The notes under the pieces: generated by a model
Database searches by the model: none
The model's input: only the letters and a program-made list of their open reading frames with translations
What the model was told of the DNA's origin: nothing
In this document: positions 1 to 12,262 of the stretch, piece after piece
Layout: each line of letters opens with the position of its first letter
Numbering within the stretch: position 1 is the stretch's first letter
Program-made: the position numbers and the translations under genes
Origin: Alitta virens
Lineage: Eukaryota > Annelida > Polychaeta > Phyllodocida > Nereididae
Length of the DNA: 64,000 nt
Direction: 5' to 3'
Assembly (NCBI GenBank): GCA_932294295.1
Contig: OW028586.1
Location: 8,957,701 to 9,021,700 of the forward strand

Positions 1-49
1 GATATGGTAGCACTGATTATATAGAGTTCTGGTGGATGCTGTAAACTAT

Positions 50-103
50 ATACTGCTACTACTACTTCTACTACTACTACTACTACTTCTACTACTACAG
101 CTG

Positions 104-184
<81 letters not shown>

Positions 185-279
185 TACTACAACTACTACC
201 ACTACTACTACTGCTACTTCTACTACTACTACTACTACTTCTACTACTACAACTACTACCACTACTACTACTGCTACTT

Positions 280-313
<34 letters not shown>

Positions 314-423
314 TACTACAACTACTACCACTACTACTACTGCTACTACTACTACTACTGCTACTACTTCTACTACTGCTACTACTACTACTACTACTAC
401 TACTACTGCTACTACTACAACTA

Positions 424-505
<82 letters not shown>

Positions 506-575
506 TACTACAACTACTACCACTACTACTACTGCTACTACTACTACTACTGCTACTACTTCTACTACTGCTACT
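50..575. repeat. (ACT)n triplet array with CTT/CCA variants
   Basis: More than 500 bp of CTA/ACT triplets with higher-order variant blocks containing ACAACTACTACCACTACTAC. The palindrome TACAGCTGTA interrupts at 96-105. Open frames of poly-Tyr, poly-Leu and poly-Val here are artefacts. Confidence 0.97.
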
Positions 576-985
576 TTAATTGAGAAATGAGCCTTATTCT
601 ATAAGTGTAGGAATCTTGTCATGTATAAAGCCAATTTATGGTCCTTGACTTGGTAGCTAGCGATCATTGCTTAACAGCGACCATTTGAGCTCAAGGTTTT
701 CATGCAATCTTCGTTTGGCATGCTTCTTCGCCATTGGCAATGGATCTATCTTCCTTTGTGGTCTCAGCTTGCTTCTTTTCGTGTCTTCTTTAGACCTTCT
801 GATCGAACTCCTTTTGTTCTTGAGATGTTTACCTTTTTTCTCTTCTCTGCAATTTACCTATGGTTACAATGCTAGGTAGGACACGTATATCATCAGGAAA
901 TCTATATCAGACAAAAGCTATGTATTTAATGTAAACAATGCTAGATATAAATTATTCTAATATTGTTACTTCTAAAAATATTATG
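576..985. other. Unique AT-rich sequence, no feature seen
   Basis: Short open frames only, no splice or promoter logic that I can support. Confidence 0.5.
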
Positions 986-1294
<309 letters not shown>

Positions 1295-1924
1295 TATTTT
1301 CCCTTACGATTTTGAAATTCACAAAAGTAGGAGTCGATTTTTGACAAAGAAAAAAAAATACCACCACATTCAAAATCTCTCTCACCAAGACCCAGCCACT
1401 TGTTTAAGTAAAAGAAGCAAAGTTCAAACACTGGTTTTTATTTTCACACAGAGATTTAAGTTTTGTTGATTGAAAACATGAGCGATAATAGAGGATTGAC
1501 TAAGTTTGGTGAAAGGCGAAGTCCTTAACCCTGAACAAGTTTTGCTGATAAGTTTTTATTTTTATTTTTTGTTTGGAAAAATCACAAGATTTGTGGATCC
1601 TCGTGAAAGGGCCGCTCTCTGACCCAAAGACAAGTCTTAGACTTGGATAGAAAACACCTGATTCGGAACATTTGCACGATTTTGCAAGATTAGACTTGTG
1701 CAATTGGAGGACCCTGGGAATGCCAGTTGGTTAAACGATGATTTTTTATTTCTGTTTCTTTTCTTCTTTTCTTTTTTACTTTTTTTTTCTTGCAATGGTC
1801 AAGGCCTCTGGTTTGCAATGGTTTTTAACCAGGCACTCGATAAAAGTAACCAGATCTGGGCACAGACAGCCAGAGAGAACTGTGAGACAAGCTGCAAGAA
1901 CAGATAGACTATGCCTCACTGTCG
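1295..1924. other. Unique sequence with a T-rich tract
   Basis: T-rich run at 1740-1795. The 17-base word CATGAGCGATAATAGAG at 1477-1493 recurs exactly at 33911-33927. No gene seen. Confidence 0.5.
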
Positions 1925-2035
1925 CAGCGCTACCAGCCAGCTGCCAGGCAGACGTAATGGTGAGATGATACGGCTTTGAGTCCACGCCGTGTTACACGTT
2001 TATCCCACACCGAGTATAGAAGGCACCTCCTATTG
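1925..2035 (+). mobile_element. Dispersed repeat family A, copy 1
   Basis: A non-coding family recognised by the core GATGAGATGATAAGGC preceded by GCAGACGTAA and followed by TGGAGTCCACACCATGTTAC. Better copies then continue through CTTGCCTCAGCATAG to GTACAAGGCACCTCC. This copy shows the core, the GAGTCCACGCC segment and the GGCACCTCC end. Such an interspersed family is likely a SINE or MITE. Confidence 0.7.
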
Positions 2036-2984
2036 GAAATATGCAGTAATTCAGTTTGATACAGATACAAATGATAGACTTACAAAAACAAAAGATACTT
2101 TGCAAAACATTTCAGAAACCATAGAAGCTACAGCCTAACCTTTGAAGAAACTATTATATAGATAGTTAACATATTTAGTGTCATTCGCAGTGTATCACAC
2201 AATTTTGCTGATCTGAAGCTCATTTTAAAGGCAGACGTAACGACGAAATGAACATATATATAGAAAACTCTCAGAGGAAATGTCCATTGTTTAGTTTAGC
2301 ATGTTGCTACTCCTAATATCGAGGGTGTAGCTCTAGCGAAGTTGACAAAACATGCGAATTCCTTTCCCAGCTCCGTTCTTTTGCAATTTTAATGTCCCAG
2401 CTTCCTGCCCGGGCCCCTTGCTCTGATTGATTTTCCCAGCACAGCCAACTAACCCCCCCCCCCCTCCTAGCACCCCCCCCCCCCCCCCCCACTTTGAATT
2501 TCCAATTTGTGTTAACCCTGTGCTACTTTGAATGGAGCATTGGTGGTATGCAGGATGCTTGTTAAGGGAAGAATAACATATCAGATCAGATCAGATCAGA
2601 TCATAGAGGAGAGAAGAGAAGAGAAGAGAAGAGAGGAGAGGAGAGGAGAGGAGAGGAGAGGAGGGGCCTAGATGTTGCCATTATAAGGATAGCATAGCAT
2701 AGCGTATAGATATTACTGCAGACATGAAAACATTTTGGGCTCTTTTTTTTAATTATATTGCCCTAACTTGCTCCTGGTGTGAAGTTTAGTTTATTATGAA
2801 GACCTACTTGGGTGGTGGATGTCATGATGAGATGACATAGCTTGGTATCTCATATTACTCAGTTGCAACATGCATGTGTGTCGTTTCATATCTGCTATGA
2901 ATGGTTTTGATTAAACTGACACAAAGGTCTTGTGGTCACAACCACGCTTGCATAGGACTTCTAATTACTTTCACTTAAAATGGC
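2036..2984. other. Gene-free stretch with C runs and purine satellite
   Basis: C-rich runs at 2453-2490. A (ATCAG)n run at 2579-2602 passes into (GAGAA)n and (GAGAG)n up to 2663. A weak family A relic (GATGAGATGACATAGC) lies near 2827-2845. Confidence 0.7.
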
Positions 2985-3440
2985 ATAACTAGTGCTAGAA
3001 CGTCCTCTCGTACTAATTGGCTTGAGAAATAAAAACTGCTGTCAGCATGACAGTGAATCTCCTGCAGAATTGGTCGGTGAAATCTGGCTTTCTGGGGTCA
3101 CAGGGGCACTGCAGAGGCAGCACAAACGCCCGTCATGTCATCTCGTGCAGCTACGAGACTCGCTGCGGTGCTTATATTGTCGTTCGAGGCCCACTTCCGG
3201 TCCCAGTTGCTTAGTAACACAACGACGCATCTCTCCTAATAGGCCAAGCAGTCTGTCATTCAGGCTGAGGGAACAAAACTGGCGAAGAGGGTTTGGAGTC
3301 GACATTTCGAGGGGAGCTGTCAGGCCTTGGCAGATATTTAACACCTGAAGCAGACAAACACATGTGGGGGGAAATTATAATGGCTCGGCACTCTGTCCTA
3401 AGTGTAATTGGCAGTGTCACTCTGACACATGTTGTAAGGT
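2985..3440. promoter_or_regulatory. GC-richer motif-dense block upstream of Lhx2/9 exons, candidate cis-element
   Basis: Stands out from AT-rich flanks with non-repetitive sequence, including E-box ACACCTG, homeobox-like TAATTGG and the inverted pair GTGTCA-CTC-TGACAC at 3414-3428. Open frames on both strands lack coding signature. Only a conservation test would establish function. Confidence 0.3.
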
Positions 3441-4789
3441 TGACAAAGGAACGACGAAATTTCCATCTGTTTTCAGTGCACTAATTTCTTTCAAAGTACC
3501 TGGAGCCCTTTTCTGTCCAAATCTTGAAAAAAGTTTACTGCGCGATTGTGCTGCAAAATTATCGTAATCGTGCTAACTACATGAATGATTGTATGAGTAC
3601 AAAAATGGACTACACCACCACATGCTGGTTTAGTGCTAAACATCTTAACTTTGGTTGTGATTATACAGCTAGGGTGGTTCTGTGGTTCTATAAGAGGTCG
3701 CTGACATATTTGGGTTTTCCACTTGTGGGTTTGTGGTTCTTGCATGGGCCCAAAGGTATAGGAAAGACTTATTAAGCTTCAAACTGTCTAAACTGGGGAA
3801 CATTGAAATTGTTGTGAATGCTCAAAATACCAGAAAAAGCAAAATGCTGTATAAGAGGTCATGTTTGGCTGTCTGTCCTCATGCACGAACAAAGGGACAT
3901 GCTTTTGTACAATTGTTGGCCAGAAAAGAATTGTGTTGAAGGGGGGGGGGGGTAAAAAGAAGGGGGGGGGGGGCAATCTTACACCATGCTGACAACTGTC
4001 TGCACCTGCATATGGTCAATGCCTCATAGGGCAAATTCGCGAATTCACAAAATCCACTTGGGGTGAAAAAGGGACTTTCTCTCTGGGGTGAGGGACTCTG
4101 GGGTCCCTGCTGGGGGCTACAATGGACCCCTTGGTCGCTTGGGGGTTTCTGGAGGCCGTACCCCATCCCTAGACCCCTACCCCTCTGCTATACAGTGTAC
4201 CCCTGCTAGCCATAGTTGTATGAACAATAGGAGACCTCTAAGAGCACAGTCCGAACATGCTGTCTACAAGTGGCTACCCTAGAAAGCTGATGCCTCCGAG
4301 AGTGTCTCACTTAGAGTGTCTCATTGAGTGAATATGTCTCACCGAGTGTGTCTCGAAGGTCTCAATGGGCCCAAAGTAGTTTTATCTTCATCCATCTTCT
4401 TAAAGTATTCTCTTTTTACAATTCCTATGCTGCTCCTTGCTTCTCTTTTATGCTGCACAGAATATACTGTGTCTGTCAGACCCTTTCAATGGTCGACCTG
4501 ACAGCTCTCTGGTCTGCAAAAGCTTTTAATGCTTTTTAAGAATATTTGTTTGTGAAAGGCTTGCTTCTCCTCCCCCCTCACCGTATACACATGTGAAGGA
4601 CACCTTTAGCCGTATTTAAACAGGTTTTACACGAGGTCACAGTGAATTATAAAAGATGTTTACTTGTGAGGGAACTTGTCATATCATCATCAGTTAAGTA
4701 CATGGAAGAAATTTTTGTTTATTTGATAACTGTATATAAGCAGTATTTGATAATATTCATAATCCAAAACAAGAATGCAATCGAAGTAA
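3441..4789. other. Gene-free stretch with G runs
   Basis: Two G-rich runs at 3939-3973. From 4060 to 4200 there is a G/C-rich patch of words like GGGGTCCCTGCTGGGGG. No gene seen. Confidence 0.55.
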
Positions 4790-4890
4790 CTTTGCTATTA
4801 AGACCACTGTTAAAGAAACTAAGCCAAGAATATTGTTGACTTCTAATTAAGACCACCTAATCCTTATAGTGCCTAGCAAAAAGTGGTTAC
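4790..4890. mobile_element. Pogo/Tigger-like MITE remnant
   Basis: Two copies of ATTAAGACCAC (4798 and 4847 region) in direct orientation, the same word as in the better remnants at 22.85 and 36.8 kb. Confidence 0.35.
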
Positions 4891-4990
4891 ACTGGCAAAC
4901 AATGTCATTTCCCCCCAGTCTTTGAAAGAGCTTCTGCCACGTCACATTGGTTGTACCCTGTTGGCAAAAGCATGAAGAACCTCTTGGGAT
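4875..4990 (+). repeat. Dispersed repeat family C, copy 1
   Basis: GGCAAACAATG, then AGTCTTTGAAAGAGCTTCTG and CCACGTCACATTGGTTG. Same order and spacing as at 56430 onward. Confidence 0.55.
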
Positions 4991-6904
4991 CCATTGTTTA
5001 AGTTTTATATTCATTATTATGATGGTTTATTTATGAAATATATATTAACACTAAATCTACATGACACATTTTCTTTATTTGGATCACGCATATTAAAACC
5101 CTCATGATCCAAACATAAACTCTATACATGCTTGAGTTCACATGACAGCCTACATTATTCTCATAATAACAACATACCATGCTTAACACCTTCGATCTTG
5201 AACTTAGAATACCAAGTACTTGTGCATTCAATTTGGACTCATCATTGACACCCTCACATAGGATTTCCATGACCTCTGACCTTCTAAAAACCCCTTTGGG
5301 GCGACTGCATGTCACCCTGTCAACTCTTGAAGGGGGTTACATGGTCCCTTTCAGACGCAAGGTGAGAGTCTCAGAGGTTGTTGAATAAGTCTGAATAAAT
5401 ACTGTTGAATGTCCCAATGTTTTGGAACTCGGTCGTTTCATAATATTAATGCTATTTACTTAATGACAACCTTGAATTAGGCTATAAAGAGGTATTTATG
5501 CAGCTTATATACATTGTATTACTAAAAACAGAGACTGAATGATTGGTAAAAAAAAACGAAACTGACTGATTATCTGTCTTGAAAAAAGAAGGATTCATGT
5601 CAAAACAAACTAGACCATGTATTGAAATGTGTATAGGCCTATTGAAACACATCTTGAAAGTGACTTACATAGCGTAGTCATACATTGTATGTAGTCTTAA
5701 TCAGAACTTTGTAAAAATTGCTGGTACACTTATTGAACTAGCAATGAAAGCTCATGCCCATTGGCACCCTAGCCCTTTTAGAGCACCTGGTGTAGCGACC
5801 CCTACCAGCAAACAGTTCGGCGTAAAATGCCCTCTGTAGGGGGTCTTTGGAACTACACAAAGCCCTAAGGGACCTTAGGAACTCGGTGGCCCTATTGGCA
5901 TGGGTGATACCTAGAGGAAATCCCTAGAGAAGGGCCCTAGAGAAATGTCCTAGGTCCTTGTGCAGAGCTGCTATGCCCTCTGGCCACACGAGCCTCAACT
6001 AAGTCCCATGATTCCAGGCTGCCGTTTGGGTACTTCCGGTTGACTAAACTCCTTCCGGGTCAGTCATCCGGAAGTGATGAGAGGTTGGAATCAGAGGGGT
6101 GGAAACATGCACCCCCTTAGAACAAATACAAATACCCTATCACCCCCACCCCCTGGGCCCCACACGACATATGTCAAGTCCCCATAGAAGGTCACCCAAC
6201 TGGAAAATGGGGGAGACACAACTCTGAGCTGGAAAATCTCTTAATACCATTAGTCCCCACAAAAAGAGTCCTGTTATATTTATAAAGGGGCTGATATAGA
6301 AATAACTGGGACTTGTGATTAAATCATGAAATGTATACTGCAAGAGAGAATATGGAAAATAAATATAAATTTCCTATTTTGGATAAATATTTTTGTGAAG
6401 AATAAACCATATTGAAGTATATGCAGGTATTGCGAAATATAACCAAAACTAAATAATTCATTATATTACATTGGGCAGTTTCCTCAACACCAACTTTATG
6501 CTTAAATGGGGGATATAGCCACTTCAGACTGAAATATTAAGTTATTAAACACTAATTGTCATTCAATCAACTACATTAAACCGTTAAATTCTTACAAGTT
6601 ATTATGCAAGAATTAAAGGCCATTCAAACAGCAGTTAACATTGTGAAAGTTTGAGACCAGGGGTGGAACAATATTGTGAAATACCAAACACAAACTCAAT
6701 TGCCCTGAGTCTCTTAACACCAGTTCTGTGAATGGAATGCCATAATATTTATACAGAAAAGTGTCGGGGGAATGAAGTGTCAATTTGGTCCTAAGAAGTT
6801 AAACAAACACAAGAATAGGGGGAAAGAGGGCTGCAAATAGGGGAGGCGAAAATAGGGGAGGGGAAAAGGGGTATTAATTTGTATGGCTCACTGGCTTTCT
6901 GACT
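4991..6904. other. Gene-free stretch with an ETS-motif cluster
   Basis: 5750-6000 contains repeated CCCTAG/CTAGGG words. An ETS triplet lies at 6032-6076 (separate entry). The rest is AT-rich with no gene. Confidence 0.5.
6032..6076. promoter_or_regulatory. Triple ETS-motif cluster
   Basis: ACTTCCGG at 6032-6039, TTCCGG at 6053-6058 and CCGGAAGT at 6068-6075, three sites within 45 bp in mixed orientation. Clusters like this mark promoters or ETS-driven enhancers. It lies 1.7 kb before the LIM2 exon. Confidence 0.4.
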
Positions 6905-7110
6905 TGTGCTGGCTGTCTATGCTGAGGCAAGTGAAAGACTCCACTCATGGGGGTAAATGCATGTGTGATGGACTACACTACAGCGCTATGGTGTAGCTCT
7001 GTGGACTGCAAGACTTATCATCTCATCATTACGTCTGCGCTGGTCATACAAGCTGGCCAAAAAAACTACTGCTTGGCTTGCCCAGTAGCATAATTGAGAC
7101 ATTACAATCA
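6905..7110 (-). mobile_element. Dispersed repeat family A, copy 2 (long)
   Basis: Includes CTATGCTGAGGCAAGTGAAAG, ACTCATGGGGGTAAATG and the reversed core TTATCATCTCATCATTACG. It then continues through GTCATACAAGCTGGCC to a GTAGCATAATTGAGACATT tail. Confidence 0.7.
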
Positions 7111-7777
7111 AATGGTTCTCTACTAAATGGTTGAGATCATGAGTTGAAACGTAACTCCGCACAATTCGTAAGTTTATATTTAGCTCGGTGCACTGTATAT
7201 TAGAGACCATGTAGATTCACAAAATGAGAGCTCATTCAATTCCCTTTCCCCAAAGCTAGCAGACAGGATAAGGCAAAATTTTGTTCGAATTCCGGAAGTT
7301 TGGTTACCTCCGATAAGCCTATACATCCGTGATAGACCGATATCTGTCGATTTTTTTTCGACTAAATTTATATAGCATGATATTACGTAATAACGTCACA
7401 CGCTGACTCGTCAACATGTCAAGGGCAACTTAGAAGTCAGCATTAAATTTGATCATCATTAATTCAGTATAGGCAGCTTATATATGTAACATGGTGTGGC
7501 CTCCAAGTTTTATCATCTCATTATTACGTCTGCCTCTGGCAGCTGGTCATATAATATGACTAATCTTCAAATCAGTGGCATTGCAATAAAACTATACTGG
7601 CATTTTAGATTATATATAGCGTGCATGCATGTATTTTGATCTGATTTCGGATGATATCGAATCTACAGGTTTTTATGGCTCATCATTGACGCAGAAGTAA
7701 TAGCAACGTGTTTCTGTTCAACTTTTCTTCTATTTTTGTTGAATTTGTAATTATTGATATTTTATTCTATTTTGCAG
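7111..7777 (+). other. Intron 5' of the LIM2 exon
   Basis: Apart from repeat copy 3, unique AT-rich sequence. The pyrimidine-rich acceptor at 7755-7777 closes it. Confidence 0.6.
7488..7600 (-). mobile_element. Dispersed repeat family A, copy 3
   Basis: AACATGGTGTGGCCTCCAAG, then TTATCATCTCATTATTACG, TCTGCC and GCTGGTCATATAA, ending in a GTGGCATTG segment that corresponds to the tail of copy 2. Confidence 0.7.
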
Positions 7778-8166
7778 ACGATTCGCTGTGAAGCGGTGTT
7801 CGAGATGTCACTTGGCCATTTCCGCCAACGAACTGGTGATGCGCGCGCGGGAGCACGTGTTCCACATCGGCTGCTTCACGTGCGCGTCATGCGCGAAAGC
7901 CCTCACGACCGGCGACTACTTCGGAATGAAGGACCACTTAATTTACTGCCGATCACATTACGAACACTTAATGCAAGGACCATTTATTGGATCTCCCCCT
8001 CCCATGTCCCACGGCCTCATGTCCCCGTGCCTATCCCCCGGCCCCCATGGGTCCCACCCCGGCCCCCCTCCCATGCCATTTTATAACGGAGTGGGAACGA
8101 CACAGAAAGGTCGCCCCCGGAAACGGAAGTCACCTATGCCCGAATCAGATCCCTGCCTAGCTCTGG
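7778..8166 (+). CDS. Lhx2/9: Lhx2/9 LIM-homeobox gene, LIM2 exon
   Basis: This internal exon encodes the second LIM domain and linker of a LIM-homeodomain transcription factor of the Lhx2/9 (apterous) class, a nuclear regulator of eye, forebrain and appendage development in animals. It opens after a pyrimidine-rich acceptor ending in tttgcag. Its first base completes a split Arg codon, then RFAVKRCSRCH follows. All LIM2 zinc ligands are visible: CSRC, the His-x2-Cys of FHIGC, CASC, and the final CRSH. A Pro/Gly-rich linker follows, then the basic KGRPRKRK motif typical of this class. The exon ends CTCTGG before gtaagt, splitting a Gly codon. That phase matches the homeodomain exon 29 kb downstream. 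LIM domains recruit LDB/Chip cofactors. The preceding LIM1 and N-terminal exons are not in the window, so the gene is partial at its 5' side. Confidence 0.96.
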
Positions 8167-9060
8167 GTAAGTCTCTTCGTAATATACCATAATCATTACC
8201 AGTTTTTATCATTATTACCCGTTTTTATCATTGTTACCAGTTTTTTTTTTTTTAAATATACACATTGTCCCTTAGTATATATATATTGGTTGGCTATTAT
8301 TTGGTATGCATTGCAGTATTTAGAGTGTTTAGAAACGTGATTTTTACGTACCAATTATTGTATGCCATTTGCCATGGCCCATAAAGCAATATATTATACA
8401 ATCACTGTGTTTATATTACAAAAACTCCCCGAAATATGCAGCTGTCATTGAAATTTTCTTCATTTTTCTCATTATAGATGACTGTTCCATCTACTTCTGT
8501 AAGTCCTGAAATTTTTATAATTTTTTTCTTTGGTATATGGAGACATTTCCTGACTCATCATAGAATGCTCACCTATCAAAGCTTTATAGGTCATATTAAC
8601 AATATGTAGCTATTAGAAGAAGAAGAAGAAAAAAAACCCCTTGAAAGGGCCTTATTGCATTGCTAAAACTTTTTGTTGTACTCTCTAAATACTTTTTATT
8701 TATGTCATTATTTCATTGTACATTTTCAACTGTTTGTCTGTAAGTGTCATCCAATGTGGCCATATACACTCCATATTGCACTTGATGGATGATAAAAACG
8801 TTGAACACTTTTGAAAAATAATATAAAGAGGAAACTATTAATAAAACGATGTAGGCCTAAGCATTTAATTCTTTGATTGAAATTGATTCTTGGTATCAGT
8901 ACATCTGCTTTTAATTCAAATGAAAATCACTCGAAATACACTGAGATTTGACTGCATCTGCGAGTGATTAGCACTCCTTGTTATTCGAGTGAGCTCTCTG
9001 TTTTCAATGAAGTGAAATTTTGCCACTTTGTGGACGAATGTCGACAGGGTTCAGTATGGG
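8167..9060. other. Intron 29-kb part 1: nothing distinctive
   Basis: AT-rich, with a short (GAA)n run at 8615-8630. No coding or motif signal that I trust. Confidence 0.5.
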
Positions 9061-9120
9061 GCAGCCATCTTGGATTTCCTACCTGTCGGAAGAATAACAC
9101 GCCCCCTGGTGTTCGGGGGG
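9061..9120 (-). promoter_or_regulatory. YY1-like and CTCF-like words
   Basis: Minus strand: ATCCAAGATGGC at 9075-9064 and ACACCAGGGGGCG at 9112-9100, the latter matching the CTCF core at 11 of 12 positions. Motif match only. Confidence 0.35.
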
Positions 9121-9329
9121 ACTGCTATGTTTTGTCAGTTTGAGGAGAGACAATTTGATAGCACTTGTATCGCAGCTAAGAACGCCAGCCATCTGCGTAA
9201 ACAAACGTCGCGAGAGACGTAAAACGCCCGAGACGCGCGTCTTGCGCAGCGTCGGAACGTCGTGGAGTGAGAAAAGTGAAAGTTTGTAACACCGAACCCA
9301 ACTGAGATAGTAATCACTACAGAATAAAC

Positions 9330-9800
9330 CAGGAAATAGTGAATTAGAAACAGAAATAATGAAATAAATAATAATAATAAAGAAATATCGAAATAAACAA
9401 GTTATGATGAAACCAGACATTCGGATACAAAAGGGGTAGTATTGCATTGAAAGGGGGTGGGAGGGGGGGGGGGGGTTGAAGCCTGCAGTAACACCAGAAG
9501 CCAAAAATATGATGTAATCGGAGGCAGATAGAACTGATATTGCAGACAGACAAACAGGAACAGACACATTTAGATAGACCAGATAGACAACAGATAGACA
9601 ACAGATAGACAACAGAAAAAAAGAGGTTTATGGGAATTACTTTGCCTGAGTTTTTATTAACTGACAAGAAAAGACAGACAGATAGAATCAGAATCACAAG
9701 GAAAGACAAACATGGATAGACAAAGACAGATAGATGGGAAAAGACAGACAACAATAAGAAGAAACCAGACAGACAGAAGGTGATATAGATAGAGACATAT
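9330..9800. repeat. Degenerate AGACAG/AGATAG purine-rich region
   Basis: Interrupted GACA/GATA tetranucleotides (densest 9537-9610 and 9670-9775) and a G run at 9464-9475. Frames on the minus strand are repeat artefacts. Confidence 0.75.
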
Positions 9801-9819
9801 GCTACGAAAAACATACTAT

Positions 9820-10020
9820 AGAGGAAAACATTTTGCCAAATTTCCCAACGCCCCACTCATGTACTTCCGCCGCCACCGAACAAGCATCTGCCGCTGGGCG
9901 GCGCTGGCGACGTTGTTCCTGCTCCCCGTATCTTATCTGGACGTTAATACGTCATAATCCCTTTTATCGCTCACTTCAGATGTGTTGGCAACTCATTCTC
10001 ACTTACTTCGTTTTTGCACC
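9820..10020. promoter_or_regulatory. GC-richer intronic block, candidate enhancer
   Basis: Non-repetitive, with CATCTG E-box, CGGCGCTGGCGACG, TATCTTATCT and CAGATGTG E-box words. Supported by composition and motif density only. Confidence 0.25.
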
Positions 10021-10284
10021 CCACTCTCAGCTGATGTATTTTCTTGCCTATTCTGGTTGTTCTAAGCCCCAAAAACATTGGCAAGCACTTGTGAACAAAG
10101 AAAACATCAAAACTAATAGTATTCTGGGCCTGAAATAAAACTACCCTTTTTTTCTTTCTCTCTTTGGGGTGGAACTGTAGGCTGAATTGATCTACACCCT
10201 AAAAGGTTTATTTGATTATTGTTATCAAATTTACTGAGGAAATTGAGGCATGTCCAAGACTCACAACAACTCAGCCTTGGACTT

Positions 10285-10440
10285 GGTGTCTGTGCTGAAG
10301 CGAGTAAAAGAACCCACCAATTGGGGGTAAATGTGCAATTAACATGGTGTGGACTCCAAGCCTTATCATCTCACCATTACGTCTGCCTGCAAGCGGTCAT
10401 ACAATCTGGCTGCAGCTTCAGACCACAGCATTGAGACTTT
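10285..10440 (-). mobile_element. Dispersed repeat family A, copy 4 (good copy)
   Basis: Carries GTGCTGAAGCGAGTAAAAG, AACCCACCAATTGGGGGTAAA, the ATGGTGTGGACTCCAAGCC segment and TTATCATCTCACCATTACG. The end is CAGCATTGAGAC. Confidence 0.7.
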
Positions 10441-12217
10441 GGGACCAAAATCTACAAACAATTGGGGTGAAAACCATGCTCCTTGCTTTACAAGTGTATA
10501 ATGCTACAATTTGTAGTTCTCAACTCGAATCACTCTTTGTAGCTAGTGCTGCTTTCAGCAGGTAGAAGCCTATCAGTGATCTTGTAGTATTTTATCTCTA
10601 TTGCCAAGAATTCTGTCGCCAGATTTCTTAATGCGTTCCTTTGAAGTAATTTTCCTTGGCACTTGCTTAATTCAAGGTCTGTTTAATGTAATTTTCTACC
10701 TGGGTTCTGTGAAACGTATTTTGGCGAGAAGGGGAATAGTTATCAGTCATATACAATGTATGCATATGAAAGCACATATATGTTATAGGCTATATAGTAT
10801 CTATGCATCTGCATATAAAGATCAAGTTTGATAATGCGGATTTTGAAGAAAGAATTACAGATTTGGAAGTGATTCCAAATTATGGGCTGCAGCAACAAGA
10901 AGGCTTCTCGATTTCTGGAACCGACAATCAGCTTTATATGAAAAATTCCCAAATTTTTGTGTTGAGATAACAGTGTACTTAGGCTAGCTTTGTTTTTTAC
11001 TTTGTTATCTGTATACATTGTAAGATAGGACAGTTTTATTATTATTATTATTATTTAATTATATTATTTTTTATGCTACTATTGAAGTTGATGCATACAT
11101 TCTACATGCATGATTTCCAATCTCAAATGCATCTCTCCAGATATCCAGTAATAATTTCATGGGATTAAAGCTAAGCTAATTCCGATTTTACAGAGCTTCA
11201 AACTATTGATTTTCATGATTGCAGTGACATTAACTTTTCTTAATAATCAGTTAATTGATGTGTTATGAGTCGGTGAAAACTTTCATCCATCAAAATATTG
11301 TGAAAAAGCAGTGAGGCAAAAGATTTTGAGCTACTGGTGACACGACATGACTTTAAAGCGAAGTCAAAATCTGTCTGATTGTATTGGACTTATGACAATC
11401 CTGATTGGTCCATAATTAACACTAAGTAGGCCTAATGAACAATGGAAACAACGAACAATGGGGAAGGCAATCGAGCAGGAAATCTTCAAAGTCATGACAC
11501 TGAGATGTGGGGGTTAGGGGGTGGGAGAAAGGGGTTAATACGATTCATTTGGGGTTAATCCTTTTGCCCTCAAGCCAGTGTGGGGATTTAGGGCAAATTA
11601 GTGCAAATTCAGTTATTAGAAGGTTAATCAATAAGAAAACAAGACAACAATCAGTCAAGAATTATTTCATGCTTAATTGATTGGCAAAGCATGCGAGCTA
11701 TTGCTCAAGGCTAAATGGTGATATTGTGAAGCCATCAATTCATTGAATAGAGCATAGGGGCCAGCCACTCATTTCTTGACACTTAACTTATTCGTGATTT
11801 TAAGAAAATTATTACATTCATAGTTACCCAACTTTCCATTATTATAGTATTAATATTTCCCCAATAATCTGAGTATATATGTCTCCTTAATCTGTCTTGA
11901 TAATCTGCAGCAGTGGGTGGGTCATTTTGACTCAATCCACTGTTTAAATCGTACAATACAGTAATGTTTGAAAATTTCAACCCTTCTTTAAATGTGTCAT
12001 GTAATAGAATTATTCTTGTGAATATCTGATTTTATTTCGCACCTATAAAGTGCATGACATGTGTTTGCAGGAGATGTATTGTGCTTCAGAACCATTGGCC
12101 TATTGCATCACGTATACACTTATACGATTTTTAAGGTTTTCTGTTGCAATCAAAGTATTGTCACAATTCTACGTTTAAGAGTTCAGTTCTAAAGATCTCC
12201 TAATAGTAGAAACAGCA
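10441..12217. other. Intron 29-kb part 2: AT-rich, nothing recognised
   Basis: Short (ATT)n run at 11038-11055. No gene or repeat family that I can name. Confidence 0.5.
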
Positions 12218-12221
12218 TCAT

Positions 12222-12253
<32 letters not shown>

Positions 12254-12262
12254 GTAGCAGCA
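12218..12262. repeat. (CAT)n(CAG)n triplet run
   Basis: CATCATCAT then seven or more CAG units. A CTG-rich stretch at 12403-12442 lies 140 bp away in the opposite sense. Confidence 0.85.

Noticed and set aside
32..583. Long poly-Tyr, poly-Leu and poly-Val frames
   Set aside because: They are translations of the ACT triplet array on both strands.
2985..3348. Open frames of 118 and 68 codons on opposite strands
   Set aside because: No homology, splice or start signal; composition explained by a GC-richer non-coding block.
9079..9856. Two minus-strand frames of 170-177 codons rich in Leu, Ser, Cys
   Set aside because: Overlap a degenerate GACA/GATA region and a G run; different frames give similar low-complexity products.
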